Shown: positions 24,222-31,989, counted from the first letter of the stretch. The stretch is 64,000 nt of DNA from Larkinella humicola (GCF_008727875.1 NZ_VTWS01000008.1:186001-250000); one strand, 5' to 3'. Numbers and translations are program-made. The notes: a model not told the origin generated them from the sequence alone.

Positions 24222-25339
24222 AATTCGTCTTTAGGCACTCCACCAAGTAAACCGTACATCCAGTTCTCTCCCAAATTTTCTATAAAATTGATTCTATCTA
24301 GCCCTAGATCATCGCTTTTTCGATGAGAAGGTTCGATGATTTCTGTTTGTAAGTTTCGGATTTTAGTGTGTCCTTCTTCTTCATCCTTATCAAAAACAAA
24401 AACCGCTTCGGGCATAGACGTGAATTCATTCAAAACATTCTCATTGTGAGAAGTAAGAATGATTTGAATATCTTTTTCATCAGCCAATTGGAAAATAAAC
24501 TTCATTACCTCCCAAATACGACGTGGATGAATACCGCGTTCAGGTTCTTCAAGCAGAAGTAGTTTAGGAGGGTTTGGTTGATTAATAGTACAGAGCAAAG
24601 CCAAAAAATAAAGTACACCTTCCGATACCTCATTCGCCCAATAACCATTTTCATCTTTATCAAAAAATTTCAATCCAATCAAGCTTTCATTGCCTGATTT
24701 CACTGGTGGTGTTGTAAAGAATGAAAACTCAGGAATGCATTTTCTTAAATTCTCTTGAATTTCTATTGCTTTTTTTTTGTAATTATTTTCTATGTAGAAA
24801 TAGAATGAAATGAGATTTGAACAATCGGCTAGTAATTTAGTCTCATCTGCAGAAAACTTAACTGTATGAGAAAATTTTGACGGATCAGGTCGAAAAATCT
24901 TGGTATTAACAAACTCGAAAAATTCACGTTTATCACCTCCATAAGTTAAGGTATCTATCTTGTTATAAGATTTATCCGTAAACCAATCATCATTGAATGA
25001 CTCTATATTCACAAATCCGTCACCGACCTTCACCTCTAAAGTTTGAAGGTAATGATAATTTTCTCTACCTTCTTTCCCATAAGATTTAGTCATGTACTCA
25101 GTTGGATCGGGAGCAAAATCAAATTCATATTTAATCTTCCCCCTTTGATGTTTGTAAGAAACAGCTTCGAAATCAAGTACATTCTGAGAGTTTATACCCC
25201 CTATTGCAAATGACTCCAGCGCCTTCAAAAAATTCGTCTTCCCCGAGTTATTCGGTCCGATCAACAGATTGACTTTCTCAAGATTCAGTTTAACATCTTT
25301 CAGGCTTTTGAAATTCTGGATGGATACGCGTTTTAGCAT
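23599..25339 (-). other. AT-rich two-gene island (candidate defence module)
   Basis: From about 23640 to 25320 the sequence is visibly AT-rich, with long A/T runs and AT-ending codons, in contrast to the GC-rich cbs and epimerase genes on either side. It contains only the ATPase and TOPRIM genes. Its upstream edge is a REP-like bipartite hairpin at 25353-25418. No integrase, tRNA or direct repeat is seen at the borders. Confidence 0.65.
24218..25339 (-). CDS. AAA family ATPase (ABC/SMC-like, OLD-type)
   Basis: A 373-aa protein opening with the SMC/RecF/OLD-type pattern LKRVSIQNFKSLKDVKLNLE and Walker A GPNNSGKT (28-35). The C-terminal half has SEGVLYFLALL in the signature position, Walker B LLLLEEPERGIHP with the Glu pair, and the switch His in LTSHNENVLNE. 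The middle region is variable and could sense a target. There is no fused TOPRIM domain; the neighbouring gene supplies one in trans. Such pairs are known as anti-phage modules (established for PARIS and related OLD systems), so a defence role is a fair inference, though no specific named system is matched. Confidence 0.85.
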   Translation of the reverse strand: MLKRVSIQNFKSLKDVKLNLEKVNLLIGPNNSGKTNFLKALESFAIGGINSQNVLDFEAVSYKHQRGKIKYEFDFAPDPTEYMTKSYGKEGRENYHYLQTLEVKVGDGFVNIESFNDDWFTDKSYNKIDTLTYGGDKREFFEFVNTKIFRPDPSKFSHTVKFSADETKLLADCSNLISFYFYIENNYKKKAIEIQENLRKCIPEFSFFTTPPVKSGNESLIGLKFFDKDENGYWANEVSEGVLYFLALLCTINQPNPPKLLLLEEPERGIHPRRIWEVMKFIFQLADEKDIQIILTSHNENVLNEFTSMPEAVFVFDKDEEEGHTKIRNLQTEIIEPSHRKSDDLGLDRINFIENLGENWMYGLLGGVPKDEL

Positions 25340-25352
25340 AATCGTACTGGCT

Positions 25353-25418
25353 AAACCGTTGAAACGGTTTTTATTGAACGGGTTGATTTTGATCTATACC
25401 CACGGCTAAAGCCTTGGG
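25353..25418. repeat. Bipartite REP-like hairpin unit, second copy
   Basis: AAACCGTT-GA-AACGGTTT (25353-25370), a 28-nt spacer, then CCCACGGCTAAAGCCTTGGG (25399-25418). The order, stem lengths and spacer length are the same as at 1023-1088. It sits 14 nt upstream of the ATPase start codon, between that gene and the epimerase gene. Confidence 0.75.
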
Positions 25419-25439
25419 CTGTTCATTTTTCTTTCTTCT

Positions 25440-25856
25440 TTACTCCTTGCTCTCTTTCACTTCCTGACACAACTCCACCAACACGCCGTTCGTCTCTTTC
25501 GGGTGCAGGAAGCAAACCAGCTTGTTGTCGGCACCCCGTTTGGGTGTTTCGTTCAAGGGCGTAAATCCTTCGGTTTTCAGGCGGTCGATTTCGGCGTAGA
25601 TATCCGACACCTCGAAGGCGATGTGGTGGATGCCTTCACCCTTTTTTTCCAGAAACTTCGCAATCGGGCTGTCGGGGTGGGTGGCTTCCAGGAGTTCGAT
25701 CTTGGTCTGGTTTACTTTGAAAAACGAGGTCGTGACCCCCTCCGACTCCACGGCTTCGGCCTTGTACGGTTTTTCGCCCAACAACTTCGTAAACAAGGCA
25801 TTGGAAGCCACCAGGCTCTTCACCGCAATCCCGATATGCTCTACATTTGTCAACAT
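25440..25856 (-). CDS. mce: Methylmalonyl-CoA epimerase
   Basis: About 138 aa, starting at ATG 25856 (MLTNVEHIGIAVKSL); longer in-frame versions run into a repeat and are unlikely. It is a vicinal-oxygen-chelate fold of two repeats: VEHIGIAVKSLVASN with first metal His, IELLEAT with Glu, GIHHIAFEVSDI with second His and GVLVELCQE with the last Glu. These are the four metal ligands of methylmalonyl-CoA epimerase, which links propionyl-CoA and succinyl-CoA metabolism. No mutase gene is in the window. Confidence 0.9.
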   Translation of the reverse strand: MLTNVEHIGIAVKSLVASNALFTKLLGEKPYKAEAVESEGVTTSFFKVNQTKIELLEATHPDSPIAKFLEKKGEGIHHIAFEVSDIYAEIDRLKTEGFTPLNETPKRGADNKLVCFLHPKETNGVLVELCQEVKESKE

Positions 25857-25962
25857 CTCTCTGATTACCTCTGATGTTCTCTGATAAACCCTGTGTAACA
25901 ACTCGCCCCAAGTTAAAAGTTATTCCACAGAGTTTATCAGGGTACATCAGAGGTTATCAGAG
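25857..25962. repeat. Long hairpin with 36-nt arms between divergent genes
   Basis: Arms 25859-25894 (TCTCTGATTACCTCTGATGT...) and 25927-25962 are inverted copies with only a few mismatches, built from degenerate CTCTGAT units around a 32-nt loop. The left arm begins directly upstream of the epimerase start codon. The 3' side lies within the leader of the IscA-like gene. Confidence 0.8.
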
Positions 25963-26029
25963 AATTGATGAGAAACTTTTCTTTTCCGTACACGGTTTTT
26001 ACCTTAGCGTCCAACTACTCCGTAAGATT

Positions 26030-26356
26030 ATGGTTTCGGTAACTGATAAAGCCAAAGATAAAATTGTTGAACTCCGCCAGAAAGATGGCCTGAACGATAA
26101 CTATGCCATCCGCGTGGCGGTGCAGGGCGGGGGCTGCTCCGGTCTGATGTACGATCTGCAATTCGATACGGCGCAGCAACCCAACGACCACATCGTCGAA
26201 GACAAAGGCATCAAAATTTACGTCGACCGGAAGAGCCTGCTCTACCTGGCCGGCACCGAACTGGATTTTTCCGACGGCCTGAACGGCAAAGGATTCCAGT
26301 TCAAAAACCCCAACGCCAGCCGGACCTGCGGGTGCGGAGAAAGCTTCTCCGTGTAA
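26030..26356 (+). CDS. IscA/HesB/ErpA-family iron-sulfur cluster carrier
   Basis: 108 aa from ATG 26030 (MVSVTDKAKDKIVELRQ). The three conserved cysteines of A-type carriers are present: one in VAVQGGGCSGLMYDL and two in the C-terminal SRTCGCGESFSV. Typical length for the family. These proteins pass Fe-S clusters from the scaffold to apo-enzymes in the cytoplasm. Upstream in-frame codons lie in the hairpin region and are not conserved-looking. A strong terminator follows 35 nt later. Confidence 0.92.
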   Translation: MVSVTDKAKDKIVELRQKDGLNDNYAIRVAVQGGGCSGLMYDLQFDTAQQPNDHIVEDKGIKIYVDRKSLLYLAGTELDFSDGLNGKGFQFKNPNASRTCGCGESFSV

Positions 26357-26390
26357 GCAGCGACTGACACTATTCTTGATTAGGTTTGTT

Positions 26391-26426
26391 AAAGGCACCG
26401 TCGGCTTCCACGCGGTGCCTTTTTTT
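26391..26426 (+). terminator. Rho-independent terminator after the iscA-like gene
   Basis: Stem AAAGGCACCG pairs with CGGTGCCTTT around a 12-nt loop and runs into seven T residues. Confidence 0.85.
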
Positions 26427-26517
26427 GTATGCTGATTTTGCTGATTCTAACAATGATTTCCCTTCTTTTGTAGAAATTAGGGCGTCTTTAGGCCCCTTTC
26501 ACCGTAATTTGAGTTTC

Positions 26518-27072
26518 ATGGCCCCCAAATCCGTAACCTCCTCCCGCACCACGCTCACGGAGCTGATGATTCCCTCCTACGCCAATTTTGGTGGTAAAAT
26601 TCACGGCGGTATTCTGCTGTCTCTGATGGACAAAGTCGCCTTCGCCTGCGCATCCAAACATTCCGGAGCCTATTGCGTGACGGTTTCGGTGGAAGGCGTC
26701 AACTTCCGGCAGGCTGTCGAAGTGGGCGAGTTGGTTTCACTGATGGCGTCGGTCAATTACGTCGGCCGGACGTCGATGGTAATTGGAATCAAAGTAATTG
26801 CCGAAAACGTCCGAACCGGATCGGTCAAACACACCAATACCTCTTATTTTACGATGGTGGCCACTGACGACGACCACAAGCCGACCGAAGTGCCTCCCCT
26901 CCTGCTCGAATCACCGGACGACACCCGCCGGTTCCTGGAAGCCATGAAACGGAAAGAACTCAAGGAAATTCACCGGGAAGAATTTGACAACGAAAAATCC
27001 CGGCTGCGCGTCGAAGATGGCGGGCGGGAAGTCCTGAAAAACGAACGCTGTGTAGTGAAGAGTTATGAGTGA
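26518..27072 (+). CDS. Acyl-CoA thioesterase, hotdog fold (YciA/cytosolic type)
   Basis: About 184 aa from ATG 26518 (MAPKSVTSSRTTLTELMIPSYANFGGKIHGG). The hotdog core is clear: PSYANFGGKIHGGILLSLMDKVAFACASKHSG holds the catalytic Asn/His-Gly-Gly and Asp, followed by strands CVTVSVEGVNF, VSLMASVNYVG and NTSYFTMVA. These enzymes hydrolyse acyl-CoA thioesters. The C-terminal about 50 residues are charged and probably helical. The last codons (VKSYE and stop) lie inside the left arm of a perfect 32-bp hairpin. A longer in-frame start upstream overlaps the terminator and is unlikely. Confidence 0.88.
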   Translation: MAPKSVTSSRTTLTELMIPSYANFGGKIHGGILLSLMDKVAFACASKHSGAYCVTVSVEGVNFRQAVEVGELVSLMASVNYVGRTSMVIGIKVIAENVRTGSVKHTNTSYFTMVATDDDHKPTEVPPLLLESPDDTRRFLEAMKRKELKEIHREEFDNEKSRLRVEDGGREVLKNERCVVKSYE

Positions 27073-27134
27073 AGAGTGAAGAGTTAAAAGGGTGCGTCAG
27101 CCAACTCTTCACTCTTCACTCATAACTCTTCACT
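27054..27134. repeat. Perfect 32-bp-stem hairpin between convergent genes
   Basis: Arm 27054-27085 (AGTGAAGAGTTATGAGTGAA...) is the exact reverse complement of 27103-27134; the 17-nt loop contains GGTGCGTCAGCC. The arms consist of repeated GAAGAGT units. The left arm includes the stop codon of the thioesterase gene and the right arm ends 1 nt before the stop of the convergent DUF4440 gene, so it probably terminates both transcripts. Confidence 0.9.
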
Positions 27135-27135
27135 C

Positions 27136-27567
27136 CTAATTCGCCAGCTTCAGCGATTGCCAGGCGACCAGTTGCCATTGCGAGCCTTTTCTGACATACA
27201 CATCCATGTAACGAAGTCTGGTATTGATGCTTTGGCCATTGTTGGTGGCCTTGATCTGACAAATACCGTTGACGACCGCCGTATTACCATACAGGCGGAC
27301 TTTCTGTTCCTGTGCCTCGATGGCGTCGTAGCGTTGCTTGCCGTCTTTTATCGATTGAATGTACGACTGTTTGGAGTCCTGATTGCCGTTGGAATGGTTG
27401 TAGATCAGGTCATCGCTTAGTACCTGTTCCAAAACCGTGTAGTTTTTAGTAATCTGCGCGTCAAAACGTTGTTTCTCAATGTCCAGGACGGCTTTTTCAT
27501 CGGCTGAAGACTGGGCGTAAGCAAACGAGGCAGACAGTACGCAGCAGAGCAAAAGGAACGATTTCAT
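27136..27567 (-). CDS. Secreted DUF4440 / SnoaL-like (NTF2-fold) protein
   Basis: About 143 aa from ATG 27567, giving a clean signal peptide (MKSFLLLCCVLSASFAYAQ). The mature part is a small NTF2-like alpha+beta cone: EKQRFDAQITKNYTVLEQVLSDDLIYNHSNG, then YGNTAVVNGICQIKATNNG and QWQLVAWQSLKL. Members bind or transform small hydrophobic molecules, but the function of exported DUF4440 proteins is unknown. It is monocistronic and convergent with the thioesterase gene. Confidence 0.85.
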   Translation of the reverse strand: MKSFLLLCCVLSASFAYAQSSADEKAVLDIEKQRFDAQITKNYTVLEQVLSDDLIYNHSNGNQDSKQSYIQSIKDGKQRYDAIEAQEQKVRLYGNTAVVNGICQIKATNNGQSINTRLRYMDVYVRKGSQWQLVAWQSLKLAN

Positions 27568-27692
27568 GGGAAAGAAGAGTTTAGTAAAGGAAAATTCAAG
27601 GCCAGACGGATTCGATATTCCGGACGGTGACGGCCCGAAAGCAGGTGACTGTTGTTTGCAGCTCACGGGAGGCCTTTCATCCGGCCAGTCGA

Positions 27693-28652
27693 TCAGAATA
27701 TTTCCCGGGCAATTTTAACGATATTATCCGATTTTCCCATCGTGTAAAAATGGAGTCCCGGCACACCGGCTTTCGTCAGTTCGCGGCACTGCTGGATGCA
27801 CCAGTCGATGCCGACCTGCCGGGCCTGCTTGTCGTCCTCACAGGCTTCTACTGCTTTCACCAAATCGGCCGGCATTTCGAGGTGAAACAGCCGGGGCAAC
27901 ACCTGCAATTGCTTGCGCGTACTCAGCGGTTTCAGGCCCGGAATGATCGGAACGGTAATGCCCGCTTCCCGACAACGCCGGACGAAATCGAAGTATTTCT
28001 GGTTGTCGAAAAACATCTGCGTCACAATGTAATCGGCACCTTTGTCGACTTTCAGTTTCAGGTACCTGAAATCGGTATCGTGGTCGATCGCTTCGAAGTG
28101 TTTTTCGGGATAAGCCGCCACACCGATGCAGAAATTGCTGGGGGTCATGGCGTGCGAACCTTCGTGCAGGTACACGCCCCGGTTCATGTTGGCCACCTGC
28201 GTCACCAGTTCACTGGCGTAGGCATAGCCATTCGTTTTGGGCTTAAAGGTATCGAAAGGTTTGGCCGGGTCGCCCCGCAAAACCAGCACATTGTCGATGC
28301 CCAGGTAATGCAAATCGATCAGAAAATCTTCGGTTTCTTCCTTCGTAAAACCGCCACAAAGCACGTGTGGCACCGGATCGACCCCAAACTTGTGCATGAT
28401 GGCCGAACAGATGCCCACCGTTCCGGGGCGTTTTCGGGTGATGATTTTCTTAACCGTCCCGTCGGGCTCGACCCGTTCGATGTACTCCTCGCGGTGGTAC
28501 GTCACGTCGATGAACGGAGGGTTGAACGCCATCAACGGCTCGATATTGTCTAACAGATTTTTGAGATTGTCGCCTTTGATCGGTGGGATAACTTCAATTG
28601 AAAAGATCGTCTTTCCGTTCGCCTGACGGATGTGATCAGAAACTTTAGCCAT
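27693..28652 (-). CDS. metF: 5,10-methylenetetrahydrofolate reductase
   Basis: A 319-aa FAD-dependent TIM barrel that makes 5-methyl-THF for methionine synthesis. The key blocks are FSIEVIPPIKGDN with the catalytic Glu, FIDVTYHREE, PHVLCGG, DNVLVLRGDPAK, CIGVAAYPEKH, DYIVTQMFFD and PIIPGLKPLSTRKQLQVLPRLF. Length is usual for bacterial MetF. A structured leader of about 88 nt with a TACTTTTG promoter element precedes it, suggesting control at the 5' end. Confidence 0.95.
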   Translation of the reverse strand: MAKVSDHIRQANGKTIFSIEVIPPIKGDNLKNLLDNIEPLMAFNPPFIDVTYHREEYIERVEPDGTVKKIITRKRPGTVGICSAIMHKFGVDPVPHVLCGGFTKEETEDFLIDLHYLGIDNVLVLRGDPAKPFDTFKPKTNGYAYASELVTQVANMNRGVYLHEGSHAMTPSNFCIGVAAYPEKHFEAIDHDTDFRYLKLKVDKGADYIVTQMFFDNQKYFDFVRRCREAGITVPIIPGLKPLSTRKQLQVLPRLFHLEMPADLVKAVEACEDDKQARQVGIDWCIQQCRELTKAGVPGLHFYTMGKSDNIVKIAREIF

Positions 28653-28740
28653 GTGCTTTTATCTGGAACAGTAGAACGATACCGGTCACCCGGCACCGAC
28701 AATAAACCCGGCAAGGCTGTAGTTACCACCCAGCCTTGCG
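28653..28740 (-). promoter_or_regulatory. Structured metF leader RNA (candidate cis-regulatory element)
   Basis: On the minus strand the leader holds a perfect 9-bp hairpin GCAAGGCTG/CAGCCTTGC (28731-28739 with 28711-28719). A second stem, GGTGCCGG/CCGGTATC, is closed by a GTGA (GNRA-type) tetraloop (28678-28697). It does not match the SAM or cobalamin riboswitch consensus that I know. The first hairpin could instead be a weak terminator for the upstream response-regulator gene. Confidence 0.4.
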
Positions 28741-28746
28741 TTGGTG

Positions 28747-28754
28747 CAAAAGTA
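28747..28754 (-). promoter_or_regulatory. Bacteroidota -7 promoter element TACTTTTG for metF
   Basis: The minus strand reads TACTTTTG, an exact TAnnTTTG match, just upstream of the structured leader. No clear -33 TTG is seen at the usual distance. Confidence 0.45.
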
Positions 28755-28778
28755 CGGGAAAAATCGGAGATAACCGGT

Positions 28779-29444
28779 TCATAGCTGGACCAAACCCCAC
28801 CGGATGGCTTCGAGCACCATCCCAACGCGGGTTTTCACCTGCATTTTCAGAAAAACCGCTTCCCGGTAGCCATCGACGGTTCGGGCACTGACGCACATTT
28901 TGTCGGCAATTTCGACGTACGTCAGCTCGCTGCACGCCAGCTTCAGGAACGAGAGTTCGCGTTCGTTGAGGTGGAAAAGAGCCGATGGGGGACCATTTTC
29001 GGAGGGATTCAGGCTCCGGACGAGCTGGGTGGTCATGAACTCGGAATAATGATACCCCTTGGTGCGCAGGTCGTCGAGCGCCAGACGCAGTTCGGCGGGC
29101 CGACAGCCTTTGAGGAGGTAGCCCCGAACGCCATTCCGAATCATCCGCACGATGTTCTCTTCGCGGTCCATCATCGAGAGGGCCAGCACTTTACAATCCG
29201 GGCAATGTTCTTTCAGGTACGCTGCGGTTTCAAAACCGTCCATCTCGGGCATGTTGATGTCCAGCAGAACAATGTCAGGACAGTCGCCCTGGCTCAGGTG
29301 CCGGATCAGATCGCGGCCATTTTCGGCCACAATCCGTACTTCGTAGTGGTCGAATTTCTGAATCAGGTCCGCCAGGGCCTGAGCCAGCAAGCGGTGGTCA
29401 TCGACAATGGCGATGGAGGTTTTTAAGGCGATAGAGGTTTCCAC
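28779..29444 (-). CDS. NarL/LuxR-family response regulator
   Basis: A 221-aa protein. The receiver domain (about 8-125) shows the acidic pair in IAIVDDHRLLAQAL, the phospho-acceptor Asp in VLLDINMPEMDG, Ser/Thr in LALSMMD and Lys in YLLKGCRPAEL. The C-terminal LuxR HTH (about 150-210) reads LNERELSFLKLACSELTYVEIADKMCVSARTVDGYR. It should be phosphorylated by a histidine kinase, but no kinase gene is nearby, so it is an orphan here. The 11-mer ATGCAAGTCAT occurs upstream of this gene and of the next gene. Confidence 0.92.
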   Translation of the reverse strand: METSIALKTSIAIVDDHRLLAQALADLIQKFDHYEVRIVAENGRDLIRHLSQGDCPDIVLLDINMPEMDGFETAAYLKEHCPDCKVLALSMMDREENIVRMIRNGVRGYLLKGCRPAELRLALDDLRTKGYHYSEFMTTQLVRSLNPSENGPPSALFHLNERELSFLKLACSELTYVEIADKMCVSARTVDGYREAVFLKMQVKTRVGMVLEAIRWGLVQL

Positions 29445-30036
29445 AGAGATAGCGTTTAGTCAATGGCCTGAAATTAAGGCAAATCCGCACTCCATGCAAG
29501 TCATATTACCCAATTACCAGACCGTACTTTTACCTATAGTCTGACGCTCGGCCAATACCATTGGGCGATTGGGGTTTAACCTGAGCCATTTTGCCGTTAA
29601 ATAAAACCTTTTCCCGGTTATTTAAACGAAACCGCCCCAGCACGGCCAGCCGCCCGCCAAACACCCCCAAACCTCAGGCGGTTTTACGGGACTTTTCCGA
29701 CTAAATACCGGAATTTTCCCAGTCTCCGTTTTTTCAATTCTTTCCCTTCAAAATCCTTATTGTCCACTGACAGCGGCTCAGGAGGTACAACTACCTAGCC
29801 CGCCACCGACTCCGCAACAGAAGGAAGTTATGACCGGATCCAAAGCCCGGTCCCGGAAAAACCAGCGAAAAACCGGTTGACTGACCAAAAATGCGGTTCT
29901 ACGCTCAAAAAAAGTCACCAGATAATAAATTAGCGTAACATTCCCTCTATTCTCGGACTAACTTGCGGCTCTTGCAGTTTTGTCCGAGTTCTACTTAATG
30001 CAAGTCATTTTTTTCAATTCCTAACCATTTTTACGC
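29445..30036. other. 592-nt non-coding gap with a repeated 11-mer and a leader hairpin
   Basis: No credible reading frame is seen. ATGCAAGTCAT occurs at 29494-29504 and again at 29998-30008, 50 nt and 29 nt from the start codons of the divergent genes on each side. CTCGGAC (29952-29958) and GTCCGAG (29982-29988) form a perfect 7-bp stem in the likely leader of the beta-propeller gene. Confidence 0.5.
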
Positions 30037-31098
30037 ATGAATACCAGACGTTTTACACTCCAATCCCTACTGGCGCTGCTGGTGGTCAGCACGCTGATTT
30101 TTGGCGTTACCAGTTGCTTCAAACAGATTCAGGATCACCAGTTCCCGAATCCGACTACCTTCGCGGCCGTTCAGGGCCCACCAGTGGCCGCCGGGCTTAG
30201 CTCGCCGATTGGCCTGGTCGAAGACACGAAAGGCTATCTGTGGGTCACCGAAGCCGGAAGCGGAACCGCCAGCCCCGCCAGTGGCCGGGTTTCGGTCATC
30301 ACGCCAAGTGGTACTTTCACCGCCATCACCGGCTTTCTATCGGCCGAAAGTCCGGAAGGTTCGCCCGAAGGGCTCAATCATTTGGCCTATAGAGATGGCA
30401 AGCTCTACATCCTGCACGGGGTCGACGATGCCCTGTACATTGCCGATGTTTCGTCGTTCGTTCCGGGCGTGACGCCCCCCCTCTCGGCCAGTTCATTGAC
30501 CAAAGTCGATATCGGTACGTATGTTCGGCAGGAGCACCCGAATGCACCCGACCCAAAAGATTCGAACCCCTATAATTTAACCTTTGGACCGGAAGGAGAC
30601 CTGTATATCACGGATGCCGGCGGAAACGCCATCGTTCGCCGAAAAAAGGATACCGGAGTCTTAAGTATCTACGCGGTTTTCCCGGATGTAGTGGGTCCTT
30701 TCTCCGGCGATCCCGTACCAACCGGAATCGTTTTTGACGGAACGAAATTCTGGGTTACCTCGCTGACCGGCGCACCTTTCATAGCGGGAATAGCCAATAT
30801 CTATCACGTAATGCCGAATGGGACGACCGGAACCGTTTCCGTTTACAAAACCGGTTATACAGGTCTGACCGACATTACCTTAACGCCCGGCGGCAAAACC
30901 ATCGTAACGGAATTTGGATTTGGGCCTCCTCCTCCAGCAGCGCCAACCGGCCGGATCGCCAGTGGAGACAATGCTGCGGTGTCGTTGCTATCCGCCATTC
31001 CTACCCCGGTTGATATTCTGAGAAGTGACATGGCTGATACGTACTACGTCCTGTATTATGGACCGGGGTTAATCGTCAAATTAAACGCGACGAACTAA
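30037..31098 (+). CDS. ScyD/ScyE-family beta-propeller lipoprotein
   Basis: A 353-aa protein with a type II signal peptide (lipobox GVTSC, Cys27). The mature protein carries NHL/SMP-30-like propeller blades: LSSPIGLVEDTKGYLWVTEAG, GLNHLAYRDGKLYILHG, NPYNLTFGPEGDLYITDAGG and GLTDITLTPGGKTIVTEF. This pattern fits the ScyD/ScyE family, named from cyanobacterial scytonemin clusters but common in other bacteria without that pathway. Its role here is unknown. It is monocistronic, with a strong terminator 22 nt later. Confidence 0.75.
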   Translation: MNTRRFTLQSLLALLVVSTLIFGVTSCFKQIQDHQFPNPTTFAAVQGPPVAAGLSSPIGLVEDTKGYLWVTEAGSGTASPASGRVSVITPSGTFTAITGFLSAESPEGSPEGLNHLAYRDGKLYILHGVDDALYIADVSSFVPGVTPPLSASSLTKVDIGTYVRQEHPNAPDPKDSNPYNLTFGPEGDLYITDAGGNAIVRRKKDTGVLSIYAVFPDVVGPFSGDPVPTGIVFDGTKFWVTSLTGAPFIAGIANIYHVMPNGTTGTVSVYKTGYTGLTDITLTPGGKTIVTEFGFGPPPPAAPTGRIASGDNAAVSLLSAIPTPVDILRSDMADTYYVLYYGPGLIVKLNATN

Positions 31099-31120
31099 CT
31101 GGATTCGGTTTGTCAGTACC

Positions 31121-31157
31121 AAAATGGCCAGCCTGATTCCTTCAGGCTGGCCATTTT
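31121..31157. terminator. Bidirectional terminator hairpin
   Basis: AAAATGGCCAGCCTGA (31121-31136) pairs perfectly with 31142-31157 around a 5-nt loop. It has A and T tracts on both sides and sits between two convergent genes. Confidence 0.85.
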
Positions 31158-31182
31158 GTTTGATACGATTGTTCGTTTCAGC

Positions 31183-31932
31183 TTACAGCGTCAGCAACAC
31201 CCCTGCCGACGCGTAATTGATCCAGGTAAAAGTGTAAATTTCGTCCGTATCGGCTCCGCCCTCGACGACCCGGTAGCCCAGTTTGAAACCCAGTTTCGGG
31301 CTGGCTTTGTAGACCGCTCCCAGAAATATATCTTCGGCCCGACCCGCCTTTGCCCCCAGCGCGTCGCCCTCCAGCAGCACGCTCCAGCGGTCGCCGGGCG
31401 AATAGGCCGCGTAAAAATTCAGCAAGGGAACAAAGCCAACGTTGTCATAATTGGCTTTACTTACCTCATTTTCAAACCGCGTATCGGCATCCCGGATTTT
31501 GGCCGTAAAACCCGCTCCCACCCGCCAGCGGTCGTTGGTCACAAAGTCGTAGCGGTACGTAAGCCGGTATGAATTGAATTTGTAGTAAGCCGTCGTCGGT
31601 TGGTTGGCCGGAAACAAGACGTTGTTAAAAGTAACATCCTGATCGAAATTCCCCTGATAACGAACCGTTAGGGGCGCATACAAAGCCGAAATCGTGTGGC
31701 GGTTGGCGATGGTGTAGCCCAATCGGACGCGGTAAAAAACCTGGGGTTCTGCGCTTAGCTGCTTCGCTAAATCAACCAGTGTCCCCCCCTGATTGGGAAT
31801 CCGAACGTCCGTGTAATTCGTTCCGAGGACCAGCCCCGATTCAAGATCAAGCCGAAATTGAGCCTTGGAGGAAAATGTAACCAGCAGCAATAAAACCGGG
31901 GCAAGCACCCGCGAAAAAGAAAGAAAATTCAT
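31183..31932 (-). CDS. Outer-membrane beta-barrel protein, function unknown
   Basis: About 249 aa from ATG 31932, which gives a good signal peptide (MNFLSFSRVLAPVLLLLVTFSSKAQ). The mature part alternates hydrophobic and polar residues in strands rich in Tyr and Arg (YRVRLGYTIANRHTISALYAP, SYRLTYRYDFVTNDRWRVGAGF, FLGAVYKASPKLGFKLGYRVVEGG) and ends in a short hydrophobic strand. This fits an 8-10-stranded outer-membrane barrel. I do not recognise a specific family. No functional partner is evident. Confidence 0.75.
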   Translation of the reverse strand: MNFLSFSRVLAPVLLLLVTFSSKAQFRLDLESGLVLGTNYTDVRIPNQGGTLVDLAKQLSAEPQVFYRVRLGYTIANRHTISALYAPLTVRYQGNFDQDVTFNNVLFPANQPTTAYYKFNSYRLTYRYDFVTNDRWRVGAGFTAKIRDADTRFENEVSKANYDNVGFVPLLNFYAAYSPGDRWSVLLEGDALGAKAGRAEDIFLGAVYKASPKLGFKLGYRVVEGGADTDEIYTFTWINYASAGVLLTL

Positions 31933-31989
31933 AGCGTTGAGCATGTGGATACAAGCTAAACCCTTCACGAACCAAATGGTTTTGTCGAT

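Noticed and set aside
23595-25339. Prophage or integrative element
   Set aside because: No integrase, structural phage genes, tRNA or flanking direct repeats; only the two genes are atypical.
25874-26029. N-terminal extension of the IscA-like protein
   Set aside because: The extra 52 codons run through a hairpin repeat; the family starts at the ATG at 26030.
26386-26517. N-terminal extension of the thioesterase
   Set aside because: It overlaps the terminator of the preceding gene; the hotdog fold begins shortly after ATG 26518.
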